Below the pieces are notes generated by a model. The model did not search any database, was not told where the DNA came from, and worked only from the letters and a program-made list of their open reading frames with translations. A program made the position numbers and the translations under genes. From Gemmatimonadota bacterium (GTDB lineage: Bacteria; Gemmatimonadota; Gemmatimonadetes; Gemmatimonadales; GWC2-71-9), in NCBI GenBank assembly GCA_003220905.1, contig QHTS01000304.1:1-5771 (forward strand): 5,771 bases of DNA. The letters run 5' to 3'. Shown here piece after piece: positions 1 to 4,986 of the stretch; the stretch's first letter is position 1; each line of letters opens with the position of its first letter.

Positions 1-40
1 CATATAGAACGTCGTGGTCTCATATAGAACGTCGTGGTCT
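1..40. repeat. 20-bp perfect tandem duplication at the window edge, inside lptB
   Basis: Bases 1-20 and 21-40 are identical (catatagaacgtcgtggtct). On the minus strand each copy encodes the end of Walker A and the following FYM residues. Because 20 is not a multiple of 3, the second copy in reading direction is out of frame and gives non-LptB residues. The position at the very end of the sequence suggests an assembly end artefact rather than a biological repeat. Confidence 0.95.
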
Positions 41-611
41 TCCCCGCCCCGTTGGGCCCGAGCAGGCCGACGATCTCGCCCTGATCGAGCTGCACGCTCA
101 CATCGTTCACCACCGAGCGACTCTTGTAGACCTTCAGCAATCCGGTGGCGGTAAGACGGCTACCCCCACGCACCACGGGGTGCTCGCCGCTGGCCGATTC
201 GGCCCGGGCGAGCGCGTGCACGGCGGCGTCGAGCAGCCGGTCGGCGCTGGCGGCGCGGTCGGCGGCGATCTCTCCCCAGGCCTCGACCGTGAACGCAATG
301 GGCGCGGCGTCTCCCAGCGCGGCCGCCGGGTAGGTCACCACCTTCATCAGCGCCAGCCGGGGCAGCACCGACGTGCGCAGGCTGGTCCGAAACTCCTCGA
401 CCGACAGCCCGCCCAACTCCGGCACGTCCGCCTCGCGCGAGTGGGCCCGGAGCGTGAGGAACTCCTCGCGGTACGCGATGGCCAGCTCGCTGAACGGGGC
501 GTGACCCCGCTCGTCCGCCACGCGGGCGAGCGCGGCGGCGGCGAGCGGCAGCGACGAATCCCGTGCCGCGATCAGATCGGCGAGGTGCCGGGAGGAGACG
601 GGCGGTGTCAT
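1..611 (-). CDS. lptB: LptB, LPS export ABC transporter ATPase, with an N-terminal extension (partial, 3' end outside window)
   Basis: LptB is the cytoplasmic ATPase that powers LPS extraction by LptFG. The visible part ends just after Walker A. Residues ~152-197 match the LptB start: the LTATGLLKVYKSRSVVNDVS stretch, then GEIVGLLGPNGAGKTTTFYM with Walker A at residues 185-192 (Lys191). In E. coli LptB the Walker A lysine is near residue 42, so ~149 extra residues precede the ATPase here. The reading frame is open from the ATG at 611 with no stop. That ATG overlaps the lptA stop as ATGA, like the two junctions before it, which supports the long start. The extension is Ala/Leu/Glu/Arg-rich and probably helical, with no signal peptide or membrane segment; I do not recognise it. 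GTG codons at 176 or 173 would give a normal-length LptB instead. After residue 197 (Met) a 20-bp tandem duplication throws the frame off, so the last six codons are not LptB-like. The identity is firm; the true start is less so. Confidence 0.88.
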   Translation of the reverse strand, partial: MTPPVSSRHLADLIAARDSSLPLAAAALARVADERGHAPFSELAIAYREEFLTLRAHSREADVPELGGLSVEEFRTSLRTSVLPRLALMKVVTYPAAALGDAAPIAFTVEAWGEIAADRAASADRLLDAAVHALARAESASGEHPVVRGGSRLTATGLLKVYKSRSVVNDVSVQLDQGEIVGLLGPNGAGKTTTFYMRPRRSI

Positions 612-1960
612 GGACGGGGCTTCTTTTTGGTCGTATCGGCCTTTGTCGTGTCCGGCGGCGCCGGCGGCCGCGGGTCGAGCTGGACGCCGTTGGCCCCTCC
701 GGTGACGGTGCACCGGTTCACCTTGTCGCCCTTCAGGACGCAATCGATGACCTTGCCGCGGGAGTAATTGAGGGACGGGCCCGTCGAATCGTGCTCGCTC
801 GCCAGGTACGTGAATGAGCGGGCCGACCCCCGAGCGATGAGCCGATACAGCTTGCTCCGGGGCGTCCCGGCCGAGTCGGGGACCTGCTTCCAGCGTGCCG
901 TGAGGGAATCCCCCGCGAACCAGCTCACCTCGGGGGTCGCGGTGGAGTCCCGCTTTGGGGACTCTGTCTTCGACGTCGAGTAGGCGTGCCCAAAGGCGCG
1001 CGCTTCGTCGAGCACCTCATCCGGGAGGTCGAGGGCCAGGGAGTCGGCCTGGATGGTGTTGAGCGTGGACAGCGCGCGTGCCCGGACTGAATCCTTGGGA
1101 CCCCAGGCGAACGCTTGCTGCAGCTTCTTCCGGTCGACGTGCAGGTGGATCGTGTCCGCGGTGAGGCGCCAGTCGGCTCCGGTCGCCACGCCGTCGCCCA
1201 GCGCCTTCACGAGGCGGATGTCCCGCCCCCGCCCCTGGAGCCCGAGCTCGATCCGCGTGCCGGTGAGGGTGTAGGGCCGGGCGCTCTTCCCTTCCACGCG
1301 CGGCTTGCCCACAAGCACGGCGAATCCGGCGGCCTGGTCGAGCTGCATCGAGTCGCCGCGTGCCGCGAAATCGCTCCGGTCGATGGTCACCCGCCCGCCG
1401 CCCCACATGCGGTCGTTACCTTTGAAGCGCACCCGGTCGGCCACGATGACGTAGGGTTCCCCTCCCCCGGAGTCCGCGGAGTGGTACTCGATGGTCGGGC
1501 GACCCGATGCGTACATCTCGAGCGTGTCGCGCACGCCCTTCACCGCGCGGTAGTACGTCAGGTTGGGCCCGCGCAGCACCGATCCGGTCTTGCGGTTCAC
1601 CGCGACGACGTTCTTGTGCGCCTCGAGCCGCTCCTGTCGCAGGAAATAGGCGGCGGTCGTCGCGTCGAGCGTGATAGCGGTGTCCCGGATGTGCACGGGA
1701 TTCCTCTGGCCGACCATGTCGAAGCGGCCGACCCCGGCGAACAGCGCGACGCTATCGGCGGAAAGCACGCTGCCCGTCCCCTGGCAACGGGCGAGGACGC
1801 CGCCCCCGGCGAAGTAGTTCTTCTCGCCCGGTCGAACCGTGGCCTCCTGGTAGTTGTGCCCGATCGAATCGATTTGAATCACGCACGGCCGCCCCCTCGT
1901 CGTGTCGGTGGCGGCAGCCGGCTGCTGGGCGAAGGTGGCGAGGAGCGCCATGGCCATCAT
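608..1960 (-). CDS. lptA: LptA-like periplasmic LPS transport protein (OstA-like), extended
   Basis: This is probably the periplasmic bridge that carries LPS from LptC to the outer-membrane LptD. The protein has 450 residues, against about 185 in E. coli LptA. It is rich in the short beta-strand pattern of OstA/LptA/LptC jellyroll repeats: a unit near residues 51-85 (GGGVLARC, LSADSV), a continuation at ~95-160, and a second clear unit near 187-225 (GGGRVTIDRSDFAARGDSMQ, then VLVGKPRVEG). Further Asp/Ser-led strands run to ~425, and the tail (429-450) is Pro/Asp-Thr-Thr/Lys-rich and probably disordered. Cysteines are at 26, 59, 407 and 417. An in-frame TAA just upstream fixes the start at the ATG at 1960, which overlaps the lptC stop as ATGA; no Shine-Dalgarno is visible. 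The resulting signal peptide is odd: ~17 residues, no basic n-region, cleavage possibly after Ala-Ala-Ala. Placement between lptC and lptB supports the name. A combined LptA/LptD-N-domain-like OstA protein is the alternative. Confidence 0.8.
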   Translation of the reverse strand: MMAMALLATFAQQPAAATDTTRGRPCVIQIDSIGHNYQEATVRPGEKNYFAGGGVLARCQGTGSVLSADSVALFAGVGRFDMVGQRNPVHIRDTAITLDATTAAYFLRQERLEAHKNVVAVNRKTGSVLRGPNLTYYRAVKGVRDTLEMYASGRPTIEYHSADSGGGEPYVIVADRVRFKGNDRMWGGGRVTIDRSDFAARGDSMQLDQAAGFAVLVGKPRVEGKSARPYTLTGTRIELGLQGRGRDIRLVKALGDGVATGADWRLTADTIHLHVDRKKLQQAFAWGPKDSVRARALSTLNTIQADSLALDLPDEVLDEARAFGHAYSTSKTESPKRDSTATPEVSWFAGDSLTARWKQVPDSAGTPRSKLYRLIARGSARSFTYLASEHDSTGPSLNYSRGKVIDCVLKGDKVNRCTVTGGANGVQLDPRPPAPPDTTKADTTKKKPRP

Positions 1961-2577
1961 TGGTTCGGGAGAGTGAACTTACCACCCGTCCCCTTCGGGC
2001 GAATCGCCGTCACGACCTTGAAGTCGGGATCCGAGGTGAAGCCCTCGCCCTCGATGTGGCGCGTCGGCTCGTCGAACACGAACGGGTTGTCGGAGGTCAC
2101 CTGATTCCGCGCCTGGTTGTAGCGCAGCACTTCGGTCCGGAGCGTCGCGCCGTCGGTTCGTACCACCACCACGGTGCCTCGCGCTTCCATGTCACCGCTG
2201 CGCCAGTGGTACGTACCCTCCCGCGACGTGAGCGTCGACGTCTCGGCCCCCCGGGGGTCGTATAACGTGATGTGGACGTTGCGGAGCTCGGCGGTTTGCG
2301 CCGGGGAATAGAAATATGCCGTATCGGCCCGCACGTGCGCGCGCTGAATCCCGGCGTCCGTCACGTGGTGCGACATGCCGAGCAGCACCTGGTCGGCCGA
2401 ATCCGGGGCGGCAATGGTCGCCGTGGGCTTGATGCCGGTTTCGCAGGCCGCCACCACCACCCCTCCCAGAGAGACGTAGCACCAAACGACGTAGCACGGA
2501 AACGTCACGCGGAGACGTGACGATTCTGCGTGACGCCTTCGCGTGACGTCGTCGCGCGACGCTCTTTTGTCTCTCAT
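1957..2577 (-). CDS. lptC: LptC, LPS export periplasmic protein, predicted lipoprotein form
   Basis: LptC receives LPS from the inner-membrane LptB2FG complex and passes it to LptA. The protein has 206 residues; E. coli LptC has about 191. Residues ~24-44 are hydrophobic and end in V-A-A-C (Cys45), a good lipobox, so the mature protein is probably a lipoprotein, whereas E. coli LptC keeps an uncleaved membrane helix. From ~60 to 200 the protein shows LptC/OstA beta strands, for example AELRNVHITLYD (96-107), TSREGTYHWRSGDMEARGTV (117-136) and LRTEVLRYNQ (146-155). The ATG at 2577 overlaps the kdsD stop as ATGA, but it places an Arg-rich 23-residue leader, encoded by a 13-bp repeat, before the hydrophobic segment. 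A GTG at 2508 (Val24) would give a tidier signal peptide, though without a clear ribosome binding site. Assignment rests on fold pattern plus position between kdsD and lptA. Confidence 0.85.
   Translation of the reverse strand: MRDKRASRDDVTRRRHAESSRLRVTFPCYVVWCYVSLGGVVVAACETGIKPTATIAAPDSADQVLLGMSHHVTDAGIQRAHVRADTAYFYSPAQTAELRNVHITLYDPRGAETSTLTSREGTYHWRSGDMEARGTVVVVRTDGATLRTEVLRYNQARNQVTSDNPFVFDEPTRHIEGEGFTSDPDFKVVTAIRPKGTGGKFTLPNQ
2473..2497. repeat. 10-bp direct repeat, 15-bp period, in the lptC signal region
   Basis: GACGTAGCAC occurs at 2473-2482 and again at 2488-2497. The period of 15 keeps the lptC frame and gives a repeated Cys-Tyr-Val in the hydrophobic segment (CYVVWCYV, residues 28-35). 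It is probably a small in-frame duplication. Confidence 0.7.
2503..2567. repeat. Five-unit 13-bp periodic repeat at the 5' end of lptC
   Basis: The heptamer CGTGACG occurs exactly at 2516, 2529 and 2542, and one-mismatch forms occur at 2503 (CGTCACG) and 2555 (CGCGACG), so five units lie at a strict 13-bp spacing. The other six bases of each unit are only loosely conserved. The units at 2503 and 2516 also form a 7-bp inverted repeat with a 6-bp spacer. As 13 is not a multiple of 3, the repeat is read in changing frames and yields the Arg/Asp/Ser-rich LptC leader. Confidence 0.8.
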
Positions 2578-3548
2578 CCGGCGCCTGCCCTCATCAGATC
2601 ATGCAGGTGGACCATGCCGACCAGTTTGCGCCCGCCGTCGAGCACGGGCAGGGCCATGATGCCATGCTGCTCCATGAGCCGCACCGCCGCTCCCGCGAGC
2701 GCGTCGGCCGCGGTGCTCTTCGGGGTTCGGGTCATGACCTCGCGCACCGGGATGTCGAGGAATTGGTCCGTCCGCTCCATGAGCCGCGTCAGGTCGCCCG
2801 CGGTGACGACGCCGACGAGGCTGCCGGCGGCGTCCACCACCGCCACCGTGCCGCGCTTCTCCGCGAGCAGGACCACGCACTCGCGCATCGGGCGGTCGGG
2901 CCCGAGGGTGGGCACGTCCCGGGCGAGCATCACGTCCGCGACGCGAAGCAGCAGATTCTTGCCCAGCGTTCCGCCGGGGTGCAGCGCCGCGAAGTCCCCG
3001 CGTCCGAATCCCTTCTCTTCGAGCACGGCGACCGCGAGGGCGTCTCCCAGAGCGAGCGCCGCCGTCGTGCTCGCCGTCGGCGCGAGGGTCTCTGGACAGG
3101 CCTCCTCGGTGACGCTGCCGTCCAGCACGACGTCGGCCTGACGCGCGAGCACCGAGTCAGGGTCACCCGTGAGCGCGATAATCGGCACGCCGAGCCGCTT
3201 CAGCTGGTTGACCAGCCCGAACAGCTCGTCGGAGGCGCCGCTCTTCGACAGCAGGAGCGCCACATCGTCCTGGCCCACGATGCCGAGGTCCCCGTGCAGG
3301 GAGTCCACGGGGTGGAGAAACGAGGCGGGTGTGCCGGTGGACGTGAAGGTGGCCGCGACCTTGCGCGCGATCAACCCGGACTTGCCAAGTCCCGAGACGA
3401 TGAGGCGTCCCTTCGCGTCTGCAAGGAGGCGCACGGCGCGCGCGAACGCCGGGCCCAGGCGCTCCCCCACCCGGCGGATCGCCTCGGCTTCGAGGGCCAG
3501 CACGCGGCGCCCGCGCTCAGCGAGTTCGCTGGGCTCCATGCGGGACAT
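2574..3548 (-). CDS. kdsD: KdsD, arabinose-5-phosphate isomerase (KpsF/GutQ family)
   Basis: The enzyme interconverts D-ribulose 5-phosphate and D-arabinose 5-phosphate, the first committed step toward KDO, in the cytoplasm. It has 324 residues from the chosen start (E. coli KdsD about 328). The SIS domain spans ~30-175 with GLGKSGLIARK (Lys56), SLHGDLG, SKSG (101-104), APTASTTAALALGDALAV and HPGGTLGK. Residues matching the E. coli active-site Lys59, Glu111, Glu152 and His193 are Lys56, Glu108, Glu149 and His190. Two CBS domains follow, ~203-260 and ~267-322. I chose the ATG at 3548 because a GGAG lies 7 nt upstream; the GTG at 3554 is too close to it, and an ATG at 3539 is also possible. The gene overlaps kdsC by 32 nt and shares ATGA with lptC. 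GutQ-like paralogues are similar, but the setting beside kdsA and kdsC favours KdsD. Confidence 0.96.
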   Translation of the reverse strand: MSRMEPSELAERGRRVLALEAEAIRRVGERLGPAFARAVRLLADAKGRLIVSGLGKSGLIARKVAATFTSTGTPASFLHPVDSLHGDLGIVGQDDVALLLSKSGASDELFGLVNQLKRLGVPIIALTGDPDSVLARQADVVLDGSVTEEACPETLAPTASTTAALALGDALAVAVLEEKGFGRGDFAALHPGGTLGKNLLLRVADVMLARDVPTLGPDRPMRECVVLLAEKRGTVAVVDAAGSLVGVVTAGDLTRLMERTDQFLDIPVREVMTRTPKSTAADALAGAAVRLMEQHGIMALPVLDGGRKLVGMVHLHDLMRAGAG

Positions 3549-4089
3549 CGCCACGCTCCAAGAAGTACTTCGTGAGCAGGCCCTGCCACTCGCCCCGGGC
3601 CTTGAGGATCAACTCGGCCACTTCGCGGACGGCGCCCTGGCCCCCGGAAACGGTCGTCACCAGCCGGGCGGCGGCCTTCACCTCGGCCACGCCGTTCGCC
3701 ACCGCGATCGGGAGCCCGACGCGGGCGAGCAACGGGAGATCCGCGAGGTCGTCGCCGGCGAAGGCACATTCCTCCCAGGCGAGCCCGCGCCGCTCGAGCA
3801 GGGCCTCGAACGCGGGGAGCTTGCGCGCCGTCGGATCCTGAATCACCTCGTCCACGGCGAGCTCGCGCGCGCGCAGCGTCGTGGCGGCCGATTCCCGTCC
3901 CGAGAGCCACACGACGAGGAGCCCGGCGGTGCGGAGCATCCGGACGCCGAGGCCGTCCTGGATGTGAAAGCGCTTGAATTCGACCGGGTGATCGCCCTCC
4001 ATCCCGACGTAGATGCCGTTGTCGGTCAGGACGCCGTCGACGTCAAAGCCGACGAGCTTGAGGCGGCGGGCGACGGCAGCGTCGAGCAT
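3517..4089 (-). CDS. kdsC: KdsC, KDO 8-phosphate phosphatase (HAD family)
   Basis: This is the HAD-superfamily phosphatase that hydrolyses KDO 8-phosphate to KDO and phosphate, directly after KdsA in the pathway. It has 190 residues, normal for the small cap-less KdsC type, which forms tetramers. Motif I is GFDVDGVLTD, with nucleophile Asp16 and general acid/base Asp18. Motif II is LSGRES (Ser63), motif III Lys90, and motif IV GDDLADL (Asp113, Asp114, Asp117). The KdsC-typical QGAVREVAELIL lies at 151-162. The start at 4089 is set by a strong GGAGG five bases upstream; the same frame is open much further upstream (to 4932), but that part overlaps kdsA and lacks KdsC homology. The stop TGA at 3517-3519 lies inside kdsD. 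The phosphatase half of CMP-sialate-type HAD proteins is a relative, but the neighbours decide for KDO. Confidence 0.96.
   Translation of the reverse strand: MLDAAVARRLKLVGFDVDGVLTDNGIYVGMEGDHPVEFKRFHIQDGLGVRMLRTAGLLVVWLSGRESAATTLRARELAVDEVIQDPTARKLPAFEALLERRGLAWEECAFAGDDLADLPLLARVGLPIAVANGVAEVKAAARLVTTVSGGQGAVREVAELILKARGEWQGLLTKYFLERGDVPHGAQRTR
3556..3559 (-). promoter_or_regulatory. Ribosome binding site of kdsD, inside kdsC
   Basis: GGAG on the minus strand lies within the 3' end of kdsC, 7 nt upstream of the ATG at 3548. It is only 2 nt from the in-frame GTG at 3554, so it favours the ATG as start. Confidence 0.55.
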
Positions 4090-4091
4090 GG

Positions 4092-4099
4092 TCACCTCC
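4092..4099 (-). promoter_or_regulatory. Strong ribosome binding site of kdsC, overlapping the kdsA stop
   Basis: GGAGGTGA is a near-perfect Shine-Dalgarno, with 5 nt between GGAGG and the kdsC ATG at 4089. It is built from part of the last two kdsA codons (CGG AGG, Arg-Arg) and the TGA stop. It is the clearest ribosome binding site in the cluster and lies 4 nt downstream of one arm of an 18-bp inverted repeat. Confidence 0.85.
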
Positions 4100-4985
4100 G
4101 GGCGCGGGCGAGGGGCGCCGCTTGACCGTCGCTCCTGACAACCACCCCGCCCTGCCCCTTGAGCGCGGTCTGCGCGGCGCCCCTCGCCCGCTGCCACACG
4201 TCCAGCGCGATGCTCACGATGCCTGGCAGCTGGTCCAGCGGGATCATGTTCGGGCCGTCGGATGGGGCGCGGTCCGGATCGGGATGCGTCTCGAGGAAGA
4301 ACCCGTCGGCGCCCGCTGCGGCCGCGGCATAGAGCAGCGGGGGGATGAAATCGCGCAGGCCCCCGCTCGAGCCCTCCGGACCCTGCCCCGGCTGCTGCAC
4401 GGCGTGCGTCCCGTCGTAGATGACCGGCGTTCCGCACGCGATCCGGAGGCGCACGAAGCTGCGCATGTCGACCACGAGGTCGCCGTAGCCGAAGAAAGTG
4501 CCCCGTTCGGTCACGGCGATCTCGGGCGCTCCGCCCGCCCGGACCTTCTCGACCGCCCCCGCCATGCCCTCGGGCGCCATCCACTGGCCCTTCTTCACGT
4601 TCACGGCGCGTCCGGCGCGACCGGCCGCGACGAGCAGGTCGGTCTGGCGGCAGAGGAATGCGGGAATCTGCAGCACGTCCGCGACGTGTGCGGCGGCGGA
4701 TACCTGGCCGGTTTCGTGAACATCTGTGAGAACCGGCAGGCCCGTCGCGGCCCGCACCTTGGCGAGCGCCGCGAGCCCGCGCTCGGGGCCTGGCCCCCGC
4801 GCCCCCTTCAGCCGCGACCGGTTCGCCTTGTCGTAGGACGCCTTGTAGATGACGTGCAGCCCGAGCCTCGCCCCGAGCTCGGCGAGCGCCTCGCCGACTC
4901 GCAGGTTCATGTCGTCGGACTCGACGACGCACGGTCCGGCGATGAGGAACGGGGAGGCCCCGCCGCCCCCGAAGTGCTGCGCCAT
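4092..4985 (-). CDS. kdsA: KdsA, 3-deoxy-8-phosphooctulonate (KDO 8-P) synthase, metal-dependent type
   Basis: The enzyme condenses phosphoenolpyruvate with arabinose 5-phosphate to give KDO 8-phosphate in the cytoplasm. It has 297 residues (E. coli 284) and a complete TIM-barrel core: FLIAGPCVVES (13-23), YKASYDKANRS (47-57), RGPG (63-66), TDVHE (87-91), PAFLCRQTDL (108-117), NVKKGQW (129-135), GYGDLVVDMR (166-175), DGTHAVQQPG (191-200) and ETHPDPDRAPSDGPN (232-246). Cys19 replaces the Asn of the metal-free E. coli type; with His194, Glu232 and Asp243 it forms the ligand set of the metal-dependent class (Aquifex type). The last ~26 residues are a non-conserved tail carrying an inverted repeat. 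The ATG at 4985 follows the pyrG stop after 1 nt and has no clear Shine-Dalgarno, so translation is probably coupled to pyrG. Confidence 0.97.
   Translation of the reverse strand: MAQHFGGGGASPFLIAGPCVVESDDMNLRVGEALAELGARLGLHVIYKASYDKANRSRLKGARGPGPERGLAALAKVRAATGLPVLTDVHETGQVSAAAHVADVLQIPAFLCRQTDLLVAAGRAGRAVNVKKGQWMAPEGMAGAVEKVRAGGAPEIAVTERGTFFGYGDLVVDMRSFVRLRIACGTPVIYDGTHAVQQPGQGPEGSSGGLRDFIPPLLYAAAAAGADGFFLETHPDPDRAPSDGPNMIPLDQLPGIVSIALDVWQRARGAAQTALKGQGGVVVRSDGQAAPLARARR
4104..4191. repeat. Perfect 18-bp inverted repeat in the kdsA 3' end (potential RNA hairpin before kdsC)
   Basis: Bases 4104-4121 (gcgggcgaggggcgccgc) are the exact reverse complement of 4174-4191. An inner pair gaccg (4124-4128) and cggtc (4166-4170) could extend the stem by 5 bp, leaving a 37-nt loop. 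On the minus strand the arms encode RARGAA (266-271) and AAPLAR (289-294) of KdsA. In the transcript the 3' arm ends 4 nt before the kdsC Shine-Dalgarno. No T-tract follows, so it does not look like an intrinsic terminator. Confidence 0.85.
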
Positions 4986-4986
4986 G

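Noticed and set aside
145..767. Plus-strand open frames (145-333, 180-767) over the LptB extension
   Set aside because: The minus-strand frame is continuous with the LptB ATPase and coupled to lptA, so these are shadows.
1115..2104. 329-codon open frame on the plus strand
   Set aside because: It is antisense to lptA/lptC, has Arg/His/Val/Pro-rich composition typical of reversed high-GC coding sequence, and shows no recognisable domain.
2503..2567. CRISPR array
   Set aside because: Units of 13 bp with no proper spacers are far too short for a CRISPR, and no cas gene is present.
2601..3575. 324-codon open frame on the plus strand
   Set aside because: It mirrors kdsD, whose catalytic motifs and CBS domains on the minus strand are unmistakable; the plus-strand product is His/Arg/Gln-rich and unlike any family I know.
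3169..4125. 318-codon open frame on the plus strand
   Set aside because: Antisense to kdsD and kdsC; an effect of high GC leaving few stop codons.
4104..4191. Intrinsic terminator between kdsA and kdsC
   Set aside because: The stem is strong, but the loop is long, no T-run follows in the direction of transcription, and it lies inside kdsA coding sequence directly before a good ribosome binding site.
3517..4932. Long 471-codon version of kdsC, possibly a fusion protein
   Set aside because: The part before 4089 runs out of frame through kdsA and is Arg/Gly/Ala-rich; the real kdsC start at 4089 has a strong Shine-Dalgarno and starts just before motif I.
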